From Hydrogenophilales bacterium RIFOXYD1_FULL_62_11 (GTDB lineage: Bacteria > Pseudomonadota > Gammaproteobacteria > Burkholderiales > Thiobacillaceae): DNA of 7,578 nt. Of the stretch, positions 1 to 6,175 are shown in pieces. Each line of letters opens with the position of its first letter. Within the stretch, counting starts at the first letter, position 1. A model generated the notes under the pieces. That model did no database searches, was not told where the DNA came from, and was given only the letters and a program-made list of their open reading frames with translations. The position numbers and the translations under genes are program-made. The DNA lies in the NCBI GenBank assembly GCA_001802655.1, contig MGZO01000070.1, forward strand, positions 1 to 7,578, in the 5' to 3' direction.

Positions 1-194
1 TGGCGGCTCTTGCGCAGGATGAGTACGACATCAAACGCGGAACAGCCGCCCAGACCCAGCAGCAGCATTTCCATCGGCCGCACGCCGAGGTTCTTGCCGC
101 CCGATTCAGGCGCGCCATCCATGACGACGCTGTGGCCGGATTCGCTCTGGCCGACAAAGCTGACTCCTTCGATGAGTTTGACGCGGGCTTTCAT
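1..194 (-). CDS. OsmC family protein, YhfA-like (N-terminal part, cut by window edge)
   Basis: Only the first 64 codons are present; the gene runs off the left edge. The visible protein starts MKARVKLIEGVSFVGQSESG and contains PMEMLLLGLGGCSAFDVV (residues 40-57), which is the OsmC-fold signature with the conserved Cys (Cys51) used in peroxide chemistry by true OsmC/Ohr proteins. The opening closely resembles the E. coli YhfA subgroup as I remember it, whose role is not firmly established. The start at 194 is supported by a strong Shine-Dalgarno (AAGGAAG, minus strand 199-205) inside the last codons of the upstream gene. That gene's stop lies 9 bases upstream, so the two are probably co-transcribed. 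A peroxidase role cannot be judged because the second conserved Cys would lie outside the window. Confidence 0.88.
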   Translation of the reverse strand, partial: MKARVKLIEGVSFVGQSESGHSVVMDGAPESGGKNLGVRPMEMLLLGLGGCSAFDVVLILRKSR

Positions 195-203
195 GGGCTT
201 CCT

Positions 204-965
204 TCAGGCAAAAAATGAGCGGAGTTTGTACCACACAATGCCCAGCCACTCGTGCAGGGCAAAGGTGCTGTCGCGCAGTCCTGCCGTGGTGGGCAGCACG
301 TCGAGCACGGAGTCGAGCTGGATGCTGGAAAACTGGATTCCGGCGGGGAGGACGGTGAGGCCGTGTGCCTCGAACAGCGGCATGGCGCGCCGTAAATGCC
401 AGGCGTGGGTGACCAGTATGACGCGATGTATCTGACTGGATTTGAGCTGCTGTGCGGACAGGCGGGCGTTGTCCCAGGTGGTGAGCGCGGCGTCTTCGAC
501 CCAACGGGTGGAGATGCCGTATTCGCTGTGAAGGACGTGTTGCATGATGCGGCCTTCGGCCAGTGTTCCGCCGCCGGGCTTGCCGCCGGTGACGAGGATG
601 GGCAGGCCGCTGCTGCGATGGAGGTGGGCGGCATAGCGCAGCCGTTCGAGGCTGATGCCGTTGAGGGTGTCGCCGCCGTATTCGATCGCGCCGATGCGCC
701 GGCCGCCGCCCAGTATGATGATGGCGTCTGCCTTGCTTATCGCATCGGCGCTTATCGGACGGCTGATTTCCAGGGTTTTGAGCAACAGGCCTCCGACCCA
801 TGGCGTGGAGAGGGCATAAAGCGCGGTAGTGGACAGCAAGATGAGCGACATGGCCAGACGGGGACGACGAGGGTGGAGAATCAGCCCTGACGCTAGCAAT
901 AGCACCAGTAACACAGGCGGCAACAGGGCGGCAGCGATTAAGTTTGTGGCAAGCCAGGCTGACAT
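204..965 (-). CDS. DUF218 (YdcF/ElyC-like) membrane-anchored protein
   Basis: A 253-residue protein from the ATG at 965. Two hydrophobic segments come first (about residues 4-30 and 38-61), followed by a DUF218 domain. Its landmarks are the strand-loop IIILGGG (82-88), ILVTGG (123-128), the acidic segment VEDAALTTWDNAR, and LVTHAWHLRRA (184-194). The layout of two N-terminal membrane helices plus a DUF218 domain matches ElyC/YcbC-type proteins of about 260 residues, which in E. coli are linked to envelope and peptidoglycan precursor homeostasis. The biochemical activity of the family is poorly defined, so the specific role here is inference. An in-frame GTG at 1001 would add 12 polar residues. 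I prefer 965 because the protein then opens directly into the first membrane helix, but neither start has a clear Shine-Dalgarno. It is followed closely by the OsmC-like gene. Confidence 0.85.
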   Translation of the reverse strand: MSAWLATNLIAAALLPPVLLVLLLASGLILHPRRPRLAMSLILLSTTALYALSTPWVGGLLLKTLEISRPISADAISKADAIIILGGGRRIGAIEYGGDTLNGISLERLRYAAHLHRSSGLPILVTGGKPGGGTLAEGRIMQHVLHSEYGISTRWVEDAALTTWDNARLSAQQLKSSQIHRVILVTHAWHLRRAMPLFEAHGLTVLPAGIQFSSIQLDSVLDVLPTTAGLRDSTFALHEWLGIVWYKLRSFFA

Positions 966-972
966 GGCGAAG

Positions 973-978
973 ATTGTA
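973..978 (-). promoter_or_regulatory. Candidate -10 element for the DUF218 gene
   Basis: On the minus strand TACAAT ends 7 bases before the ATG at 965, so transcription would begin at or next to the start codon. No convincing -35 is seen at normal spacing (best is GTGAAT at 17 bases, 3 of 6 matches). It is proposed because both possible start codons lack a Shine-Dalgarno. Confidence 0.3.
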
Positions 979-1010
979 TGCCGGCTTGATGCTAAATTCA
1001 CACGCAGTGT

Positions 1011-1040
1011 TTGACTTTGCCCGGGGTGCGCGGGTAAACT
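1011..1040 (+). promoter_or_regulatory. rplM-rpsI promoter
   Basis: TTGACT (1011-1016) and TAAACT (1035-1040) are separated by 18 bases, a good sigma70-type match, with predicted start of transcription near 1047. The discriminator after the -10 is GC-rich (ACCCGG), as expected for a promoter under stringent (ppGpp) control; that control is inference. A perfect inverted repeat CGGGTA-AAC-TACCCG (1031-1045) covers the -10 and could be an operator or chance. Confidence 0.72.
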
Positions 1041-1060
1041 ACCCGGCTTTCCAAGATAGT

Positions 1061-1074
1061 CCTCTGTGCAGAGG
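1061..1074 (+). promoter_or_regulatory. rplM leader hairpin holding the Shine-Dalgarno
   Basis: CCTCT-GTGC-AGAGG is a perfect 5-bp stem with a 4-base loop (CCTCTG/CAGAGG if the loop is drawn tighter). Its 3' arm, AGAGG at 1070-1074, is the apparent Shine-Dalgarno of rplM, 7 bases before the ATG. In the folded leader the ribosome site would be masked. L13 of E. coli is reported to repress its own operon through the leader; whether this small hairpin does the same here is inference. Confidence 0.45.
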
Positions 1075-1081
1075 TTGGGTC

Positions 1082-1522
1082 ATGAAAACCTTTTCCGCTA
1101 AAAGCCACGAAGTTCAACGCGACTGGTTCGTTGTTGATGCTGATAATAAAGTGCTGGGCCGCCTGGCTTCTGAAATTGCCCGCCGTTTGCGCGGCAAGCA
1201 TAAGCCCGAGTTCACCCCGCACGTCGATACGGGCGATTACATTGTGGTCGTCAACGCATCCAAGTTGCGCGTGACCGGCAACAAGGAACTCGACAAAAAA
1301 TATTACCGTCACTCGGGTTATCCGGGCGGCATCTACGAAACGACTTTTGGCAAGATGCAGGAGCGTTTCCCCGGTCGTGCGCTGGAAAAAGCAGTCAAGG
1401 GCATGCTGCCCAAAGGCCCGCTTGGCTACGCCATGATCAAGAAAATGAAAATTTATGCGGGCGCGGATCATCCGCATGAGGCGCAACAGCCGAAGCCGCT
1501 GGAAATCAACGCTCAAATTTAA
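1082..1522 (+). CDS. rplM: Large ribosomal subunit protein L13 (uL13)
   Basis: The 146-residue protein is a full-length L13 (E. coli 142). It binds 23S rRNA early in assembly of the 50S subunit. Recognisable family segments are the opening MKTFSAKSHEVQRDWFVVDA, the LGRLAS segment at 25-30, RRLRGKHKPEFTPHVDTGDY (34-53), the lysine-rich KKYYRHSGYPGG (72-83), and MLPKGPLG (108-115). The ATG at 1082 is chosen because it gives the canonical MKTFS start and has AGAGG 7 bases upstream; an open frame reaching back to 944 is not used. It is the first gene of the rplM-rpsI operon, with rpsI starting 9 bases after its stop. Regulation is likely at the promoter and through the leader hairpin. Confidence 0.98.
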   Translation: MKTFSAKSHEVQRDWFVVDADNKVLGRLASEIARRLRGKHKPEFTPHVDTGDYIVVVNASKLRVTGNKELDKKYYRHSGYPGGIYETTFGKMQERFPGRALEKAVKGMLPKGPLGYAMIKKMKIYAGADHPHEAQQPKPLEINAQI

Positions 1523-1531
1523 GGCCACACC

Positions 1532-1924
1532 ATGATCGGTATTTACAACTACGGTACGGGGCGTCGCAAATCATCCGTTGCGCGCGTGTTTATGAAGGCG
1601 GGCAGCGGCAAGATCGTTGTGAACGACAAGCCGGTGGACGAGTATTTCTCACGCGAAACCGGCCGCATGATCGTGCGTCAGCCGCTGGTGCTGACCGACA
1701 ACCTGAACACGTTTGACATCATGGTCAATGTGTCGGGCGGTGGTGAATCGGGCCAGGCAGGTGCAGTGCGTCACGGTATTACCCGTGCACTGATCGAGTT
1801 CTCGCCCGAGATGAAGCCTACGCTGAAGGTCGCCGGTCTGGTGACACGTGATGCCCGCGAAGTCGAACGTAAAAAAGTCGGTTTCCACAAGGCACGCCGC
1901 CGGAAGCAGTTCTCCAAGCGTTAA
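1532..1924 (+). CDS. rpsI: Small ribosomal subunit protein S9 (uS9)
   Basis: The 130-residue protein is full-length S9. The N-terminal YNYGTGRRKSSVARVF (residues 5-20), the central GGGESGQAGAVRHGITRAL, and the basic C-terminal tail ending RRRKQFSKR are hallmarks of the family. In the ribosome the final SKR reaches the P site and contacts the anticodon stem-loop of the P-site tRNA, and this tail is intact here. The start is supported by AAGG (1521-1524), which overlaps the stop codon of rplM, so translation of the two genes is probably coupled. A strong intrinsic terminator follows 30 bases after the stop, ending the two-gene operon. Confidence 0.98.
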   Translation: MIGIYNYGTGRRKSSVARVFMKAGSGKIVVNDKPVDEYFSRETGRMIVRQPLVLTDNLNTFDIMVNVSGGGESGQAGAVRHGITRALIEFSPEMKPTLKVAGLVTRDAREVERKKVGFHKARRRKQFSKR

Positions 1925-1954
1925 TCGCATTCGGAGCATCTGTTTGTGCTGCGC

Positions 1955-1986
1955 AAAAAGCCGTCCTTTTCTGGGCGGCTTTTTTT
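1955..1986 (+). terminator. Intrinsic terminator of rplM-rpsI
   Basis: The stem pairs AAAAAGCCGTCC (1955-1966) with GGGCGGCTTTTT (1973-1984) around the loop TTTTCT, with one G-U pair, and continues into a run of seven T (1980-1986). The GC-rich core plus U-tract is a textbook Rho-independent terminator. The A-run on the 5' side could also allow some termination from the other strand. Confidence 0.93.
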
Positions 1987-2008
1987 ATGGCTGTCATCGG
2001 GTGTGTTC

Positions 2009-2014
2009 TACAAT
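2009..2014 (+). promoter_or_regulatory. Candidate argC promoter (-10 element)
   Basis: TACAAT (5 of 6 consensus bases) lies 29 bases before the argC ATG, giving a predicted start near 2021 and a leader of about 23 bases. No strong -35 is visible at 16-18 bases upstream. Because a strong terminator precedes it, argC needs its own promoter and this is the best candidate. No convincing ARG-box-like palindrome was seen around it. Confidence 0.5.
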
Positions 2015-2043
2015 AGCGCCCATTCTTTTCAGGGAAACTTGGC

Positions 2044-3072
2044 ATGATCAAAGTCGGTATCGTTGGCGGCACGGGTTACACCGGAGTCGAGTTGCTGCGT
2101 CTGCTGGAGCGCCATCCGCAGGTGGAGTTGAAGGCGATCACCTCGCGCAAGGAAGCCGGCATGCCGGTGGTTGACATGTTTCCCAATTTGCGTGGGCGGG
2201 TGCGGCTGGCTTTTTCCACCCCGGAAGACGCGGGGCTGGAAAACTGCGATGTGGTGTTTTTTGCGACGCCGAATGGTGTCGCGATGCAGCAGACCCGCGC
2301 CTTGCTCGATGCCGGCGTCAAGGTGATCGACCTGGCGGCGGATTTTCGCATCAAGGACATTGCCGTATGGGAGCATTGGTACAAGATGGAGCACGCCTGC
2401 CCCGATCTGGTGGCTGAAGCCGTGTATGGCCTGCCTGAGATTAACCGGGCGGCAATTAAAGGCGCACGCTTGATCGCCAATCCCGGTTGCTACCCTACGG
2501 CGGTGCAGTTGGGGTTTTTGCCGTTGCTGGAATCAGGCGCCGTTGATGCGGGCTTTCTGGTGGCGGATGCCAAATCAGGTGTTTCAGGCGCCGGGCGCAA
2601 GGCCGAAATCGCCACGCTTTTTGCTGAATCGGCAGACAACTTCAAGGCGTATGCCGTGGGTGGACACCGTCACTGGCCGGAAATCAAGCAAGGCCTGGAA
2701 TCGTTTGCGGGCAAGCCTGTGGGATTCACGTTCGTGCCCCATTTGCTGCCCTTGATCCGGGGCATTCATGCCACCCTGTATGCAAAAGTCAGCGCCGATA
2801 TCGATTTGCAAAGCCTGTTTGAAAAGCGTTATGCGGACGAACCTTTCGTTGACGTGTTGCCTGCGGGTTCCCATCCTGAAACCCGCTCGGTGCGTGGTGC
2901 AAATATGTGCCGCATCGCGGTGCACCGCCCGTTTGGCAGCGACACAGTGGTGGTGTTGTCGGTGATTGACAACCTGGTCAAGGGCGCGGCGGGGCAGGCG
3001 GTGCAAAACATGAATATTTTGTTTGATCTGCCCGAAGACACAGCGTTGGATGCGGTGGGGATGTTGCCCTGA
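2044..3072 (+). CDS. argC: N-acetyl-gamma-glutamyl-phosphate reductase
   Basis: This enzyme performs the third step of arginine synthesis, the NADPH-dependent reduction of N-acetylglutamyl-5-phosphate to N-acetylglutamate 5-semialdehyde, in the cytoplasm. The 342-residue length fits the family. The N-terminal nucleotide-binding loop is VGIVGGTGYTGVELLRLL (residues 4-21). The active-site Cys is Cys149 in IANPGCYPTA. GHRHWPEI (207-214) carries the conserved histidines near the active site, and VPHLLPLIRGIHATLY (231-246) is a family signature. All key residues are intact. The ATG has AGGGA (2031-2035) 8 bases upstream. The gene stands alone rather than with other arg genes, between rpsI and erpA. 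Confidence 0.97.
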   Translation: MIKVGIVGGTGYTGVELLRLLERHPQVELKAITSRKEAGMPVVDMFPNLRGRVRLAFSTPEDAGLENCDVVFFATPNGVAMQQTRALLDAGVKVIDLAADFRIKDIAVWEHWYKMEHACPDLVAEAVYGLPEINRAAIKGARLIANPGCYPTAVQLGFLPLLESGAVDAGFLVADAKSGVSGAGRKAEIATLFAESADNFKAYAVGGHRHWPEIKQGLESFAGKPVGFTFVPHLLPLIRGIHATLYAKVSADIDLQSLFEKRYADEPFVDVLPAGSHPETRSVRGANMCRIAVHRPFGSDTVVVLSVIDNLVKGAAGQAVQNMNILFDLPEDTALDAVGMLP

Positions 3073-3087
3073 GCTTGCGGGCTCAGG
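3068..3087 (+). terminator. Stem-loop over the argC stop codon, possible weak terminator
   Basis: CCTGAGC-TTGCGG-GCTCAGG is a perfect 7-bp stem with a 6-base loop; the argC stop codon lies inside the 5' arm. No T-run follows, so it is not a classical intrinsic terminator. It may stabilise the 3' end of the mRNA or pause polymerase. A second, weaker inverted repeat, CGGCA/TGCCG (3096-3115), follows. Confidence 0.35.
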
Positions 3088-3130
3088 CCTTCATGCGGCA
3101 GGAACTCCCGTGCCGAAATAGGGTCTTTGC

Positions 3131-3158
3131 TTGACGCAGCGTGGGTGATGCGGATAAT
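3131..3158 (+). promoter_or_regulatory. erpA promoter
   Basis: TTGACG (3131-3136) and GATAAT (3153-3158) are separated by 16 bases; both hexamers match consensus at 5 of 6 positions. The predicted start of transcription is near 3165, leaving a leader of about 23 bases that contains the Shine-Dalgarno AAGGAG (3175-3180). No clear IscR-type site was identified by eye. Confidence 0.72.
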
Positions 3159-3187
3159 TAGCCCACACTTATTTAAGGAGCATCAAC

Positions 3188-3538
3188 ATGAATGCAGCAA
3201 CCGAAATGGATATCCCGCTGATCTTCACCGATAGCGCGGCCAGCAAAGTCAAAAGCCTGATCGACGAAGAAGGCAACCCCGATCTGAAACTGCGTGTGTT
3301 CGTCTCTGGCGGGGGGTGTTCCGGCTTTCAGTACGGCTTCACTTTCGATGAAGCACAGAATGCAGATGACACCGCGATGGTGAAAAACGGCGTGACCCTG
3401 CTGGTCGATTCGATGAGCTTTCAGTATCTGGTTGGCGCTGAAATTGATTATTCGGAAGGTCTGGAAGGCGCGCAGTTTGTCATCAAGAACCCGAACGCCA
3501 CGACTACCTGTGGTTGTGGATCGTCATTCTCTGCATAA
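3188..3538 (+). CDS. erpA: Iron-sulfur cluster insertion protein ErpA (A-type carrier)
   Basis: The 116-residue A-type carrier receives Fe-S clusters from scaffold proteins and passes them to target apoproteins in the cytoplasm. The three cysteines that hold the cluster are all present: Cys44 in SGGGCSGFQYGF, and Cys108 and Cys110 in the C-terminal TTCGCGSSF. The acidic GFTFDEAQNADD and YSEGLEGAQFVIKNPNA segments fit ErpA better than IscA, and there are no isc genes beside it. The ATG is 7 bases after a perfect AAGGAG. It appears to be a single-gene unit with its own promoter and a strong terminator 16 bases after the stop. Confidence 0.95.
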   Translation: MNAATEMDIPLIFTDSAASKVKSLIDEEGNPDLKLRVFVSGGGCSGFQYGFTFDEAQNADDTAMVKNGVTLLVDSMSFQYLVGAEIDYSEGLEGAQFVIKNPNATTTCGCGSSFSA

Positions 3539-3554
3539 GCATTTGCAGCGCATG

Positions 3555-3582
3555 AAAAAAAGGAGCCTCTGCTCCTTTTTTT
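3555..3582. terminator. Bidirectional terminator between erpA and anmK
   Basis: AAAAAAAGGAGC (3555-3566) pairs perfectly with GCTCCTTTTTTT (3571-3582) around the loop CTCT; one further T follows. Each strand reads as a GC-containing stem followed by a U-tract, so it can end erpA transcription from the left and anmK transcription from the right. The anmK stop is 16 bases away. Confidence 0.93.
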
Positions 3583-3598
3583 TCGACCAAACAAACGC

Positions 3599-4711
3599 TT
3601 AAGCCGGATAAATCGCGCCCAGGATGCGTTCGCCGCGTGCGCCGGTGACAGACGGCAAGTTGCCCGGCGCATGGTGCATGGCCTGCCGGGCGAGCCAGGC
3701 AAAGGCAAGCGCTTCCACCCAGTCCGGATCAACGCCGAGTGCGGTCGTGCTCATTACCTGAATGCCGGGCAAGCTGGCGCTGATCCGCTGCATCAATAAA
3801 CCGTTATGGGCACCTCCACCGCAGACATACAGTTCCTGTGTGCCGTTGCATTCCTGTTTTACGACGTTGCACAGACTGATGGCAGTGAACTCAAGCAGGG
3901 TGGCCTGAACATCAGCGGTGGCGAATGGGTGATTTACTTCGTCCAGCAGGGCGTCCAGCCAAACCATATTGAATTGCTCGCGTCCCGCACTTTTGGGAGG
4001 GGGCTGCTTCAGAAAACCGTGGCTCAACATTCTATCCAGCAGCTTCGCTTGAACGGTTCCGCTTGCGGCCCATGCACCGTCGCTGTCGTAGTGTTTACCA
4101 TGGTGTCGTTTGATCCAGCCATCCAGCAGCATGTTGCCAGGCCCGGTATCCCAGCCACGAACGGCTCCATTGGAAGGTAAGTCGCTGATATTGGCGATGC
4201 CGCCTATGTTGGCAATGACGCGATGAATGTTTGGGTGCCGCATTTGAACGTGAAAAGCGGGAACCAGTGGCGCACCCTGGCCACCCGCGGCGATATCACG
4301 GCTGCGGAAATCCGCGATCACCGTGAGGCCGGTGAGTTCGGCCACCAAGGCGGCGTTGCCGATTTGCAGGGTGTAGCCGTCAGCGGGGCGGTGGCGCAGG
4401 GTTTGGCCATGGCAGCCGATCGCGCGAACGATTGCCGGGCCGGCTTGCAATAGTTCATTGGTTGCCTGTGCGTACAGGCGTGCCAAGTCGTTGGCCGCGC
4501 AGGCGGCAAGATGGATTTCGTCAGGCTGGGGGGCATGCAACGCCAACAGCTGCGAACGCAGGCTGTCGGGGTAAGGCAGGTAGTGGGAATGGATAAGCCG
4601 GGTTTGGCCTGTGGGGTTTATTTCGGCGAGAACCGCATCAACCCCATCAAGGCTGGTGCCGGACATGAGGCCGACATAGTGTTCGGCATCATGCCCGGAA
4701 AGTATGCTCAA
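3599..4711 (-). CDS. anmK: Anhydro-N-acetylmuramic acid kinase
   Basis: AnmK phosphorylates 1,6-anhydro-MurNAc released from peptidoglycan turnover, opening the anhydro ring to give MurNAc-6-phosphate for recycling. The 370-residue length equals the family norm (E. coli 369). Visible motifs are the phosphate-binding GLMSGTSLDGVD (residues 14-25), RAIGCHGQTLRH (96-107), ADFRSRDIAAGGQGAPLVP (133-151), GWDTGPGN (187-194) with the catalytic Asp188, PPPKSAGREQF (237-247), and CGGGAHN (297-303). The start is an uncommon TTG at 4711. It overlaps the stop of the upstream peptidase gene as TTGA, and no Shine-Dalgarno is evident, so translation is probably coupled to that gene. The next in-frame ATG (codon 16) lies inside the phosphate-binding motif and is too late. 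Confidence 0.95.
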   Translation of the reverse strand: MSILSGHDAEHYVGLMSGTSLDGVDAVLAEINPTGQTRLIHSHYLPYPDSLRSQLLALHAPQPDEIHLAACAANDLARLYAQATNELLQAGPAIVRAIGCHGQTLRHRPADGYTLQIGNAALVAELTGLTVIADFRSRDIAAGGQGAPLVPAFHVQMRHPNIHRVIANIGGIANISDLPSNGAVRGWDTGPGNMLLDGWIKRHHGKHYDSDGAWAASGTVQAKLLDRMLSHGFLKQPPPKSAGREQFNMVWLDALLDEVNHPFATADVQATLLEFTAISLCNVVKQECNGTQELYVCGGGAHNGLLMQRISASLPGIQVMSTTALGVDPDWVEALAFAWLARQAMHHAPGNLPSVTGARGERILGAIYPA

Positions 4712-6021
4712 TCGAGTGCGGCAAGATTGGTGCCGCGCAACATCGCCAGTTTTTCAGACCAATTGGCCGTTTGCTGCAGGAAGCGCGCACGCTGTGCCAC
4801 GTCCAGCGGGGTTGACCCCGGCAGCTTGATGGTCATCGGATTGTAAGGCTTGCCGGTAATACGTACTTCGTAGTGCAGGTGCGGTCCGGTCGATGCGCCA
4901 GTCGAGCCGACGTAGGCAATGACTTCGCCCTGACCAACCGAGCGGCCTGGGCGAATGCCTGATGCAAATGCGCTGAGGTGCGCGTAGTAGGTTTCGTAGC
5001 CGTTTTGATGACGCAGAATCACGAGGTTGCCATAGCCGCCTTTGCGTCCGGCAAAGGCAACCGTCGCGTCGCCCGTCGCCTTGACTCGAGTACCTGTTGG
5101 CGCACCGAAATCCACGCCTGTATGCGCGCGGTGAAAGCCGAATACCGGGTGTTTGCGCGAGTTGCTGAAGCTGGATGTGACCCGTGAAAACTCAAGTGGC
5201 GAGCGCAAAAAGCCCTTTTTCAAGGACTCGCCTTCGGGCGTGTAATAGTTTTCGCGGCCAAGCGGGTCGCTGAACAGCACCGCCCGGTGCGGTTTGCCTG
5301 CATTGATGAATTCTGCAGCAAGCAATTTGCCGGCACCCACAGGCTCGCCATTACGATAGTTCACGGTGTAAATGACCGAAAAAGTATCGTTACGGCGCAA
5401 GTCGTTACGGAAGTCCAGGTTGGTAGAGAATGTTTCTGCCATCTGGTCAGCGATTTTGTCAGGGATGCCGGCGCTGTCAGTCGCTCCGTACAGCGATGAC
5501 GTGATATGTCCTGATCGCATCACAACGCGGGTCTCAGTCAGTTGGTCGCCCTCTTCGGCTACGAACGCATCTCCTTGTCGACGGATTGCCAAGTCGGGCG
5601 CGTTGCTGCGCTGAAACTGAATGGCCAGTAATTGCCCATCCTGCGCCGTGGTCGCTTGAATGCGCTTGCCAGCGCGGATGCTGGCAGACAGTTGATTGAC
5701 TGCATCGGTAGAGAGCAAGTGCTGAATGTCCAGATCGTCGATTTTCATGCGCGACAAGGCGCTAGACAACGTGTCACCGGATTGGGTTACCGTTTCGCGT
5801 ACAAATGTCGAGCTGCTGGCTGTTGCCAGTGCAGGCAAAGTAATGGCTTCGGTAATGGTTTCCGGAGCGATGTCGAGAGTGCTGGTGTCAGGGGTGAGGC
5901 CGAATGCGGCAACAACCCCAAAAAGTGGCAAGCTAGAGAGAGTAACCAGTGTACGCAGGCCGAAGCGACGTTCCGCCCCTGTCAGGCGATAGGTTAAGAT
6001 TCTCAGTTTGGTTAGCGGCAT
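4708..6021 (-). CDS. M23 family murein DD-endopeptidase, MepM-like
   Basis: The 437-residue protein is a likely inner-membrane-anchored periplasmic endopeptidase that cuts peptide cross-links in peptidoglycan. An N-terminal hydrophobic anchor (about 23-43) follows a basic stretch. A LysM/OapA-like segment covers about 74-117 (ETVTQSGDTLSSALSRM). A Csd3/MepM-type middle domain (GIPDKIADQMAETF onward) comes next. The LytM domain has zinc ligands in HTGVD (His300, Asp304) and HLH (381-383), plus YAHLS (His348), so the active site is intact. E. coli MepM is of similar size (440). The ATG at 6021 is chosen because GGAAGGGAA lies 7 bases upstream and the anchor then sits near the N-terminus; an open frame continues to 6150 but would cross the promoter. 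It overlaps anmK, forming a murein cleavage and recycling pair. Confidence 0.93.
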   Translation of the reverse strand: MPLTKLRILTYRLTGAERRFGLRTLVTLSSLPLFGVVAAFGLTPDTSTLDIAPETITEAITLPALATASSSTFVRETVTQSGDTLSSALSRMKIDDLDIQHLLSTDAVNQLSASIRAGKRIQATTAQDGQLLAIQFQRSNAPDLAIRRQGDAFVAEEGDQLTETRVVMRSGHITSSLYGATDSAGIPDKIADQMAETFSTNLDFRNDLRRNDTFSVIYTVNYRNGEPVGAGKLLAAEFINAGKPHRAVLFSDPLGRENYYTPEGESLKKGFLRSPLEFSRVTSSFSNSRKHPVFGFHRAHTGVDFGAPTGTRVKATGDATVAFAGRKGGYGNLVILRHQNGYETYYAHLSAFASGIRPGRSVGQGEVIAYVGSTGASTGPHLHYEVRITGKPYNPMTIKLPGSTPLDVAQRARFLQQTANWSEKLAMLRGTNLAALD

Positions 6022-6050
6022 AGACCGGTTCCCTTCCGTAATCGAACCCC

Positions 6051-6059
6051 ATTCTACCA
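6051..6059 (-). promoter_or_regulatory. Extended -10 promoter for the M23 peptidase-anmK operon
   Basis: The minus strand reads TGGTAGAAT, an extended -10 (TGn plus TAGAAT), with predicted transcription start near 6044 and a leader of about 22 bases containing the Shine-Dalgarno. The region where a -35 would lie (AATTCC) does not match consensus, which is usual for extended -10 promoters. Confidence 0.55.
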
Positions 6060-6097
6060 TGAATAGTTTTGGGGGAATTGTCAGTCCAAACAGCGAC

Positions 6098-6128
6098 TTG
6101 CGCTGCGTTGGGCGAAATGGCATGTAAT
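6098..6128 (+). promoter_or_regulatory. Weak candidate tyrS promoter
   Basis: TTGCGC (6098-6103) and TGTAAT (6123-6128) are 19 bases apart, longer than ideal. A competing pair is TTTACG (6130-6135) and TTTATT (6153-6158) with 17 bases, but its start of transcription (near 6165) would fall almost on the Shine-Dalgarno. A small inverted repeat CAGCG-ACTTG-CGCTG (6091-6105) overlaps the first -35. None is strong. Confidence 0.3.
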
Positions 6129-6175
6129 CTTTACGGTCATGGGCGGACAAACTTTATTTCACAGAGAGGAAGTTG

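Noticed and set aside
106..890. Long open frames overlapping the DUF218 gene: minus strand 106-801 and 191-634, plus strand 396-890
   Set aside because: They overlap the DUF218 gene, whose motifs are clear. Their products are very rich in Arg, Pro or Ala with no recognisable domain, as expected for alternative frames of GC-rich coding DNA.
944..1081. Upstream extension of the rplM frame to 944
   Set aside because: It would include the promoter and leader; the canonical L13 start MKTFS and its Shine-Dalgarno place the start at 1082.
998..1528. 176-codon minus-strand frame antisense to rplM
   Set aside because: Exact shadow of the highly conserved rplM gene; no family resemblance and it crosses the rplM promoter.
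2029..2480. Minus-strand frames antisense to argC
   Set aside because: They lie within well-supported argC and have no motif, no ribosome site of note, and no promoter.
6022..6150. N-terminal extension of the M23 peptidase to 6150
   Set aside because: The extra 43 residues lack a signal or domain, would cover the extended -10 promoter, and the ATG at 6021 has a strong Shine-Dalgarno.
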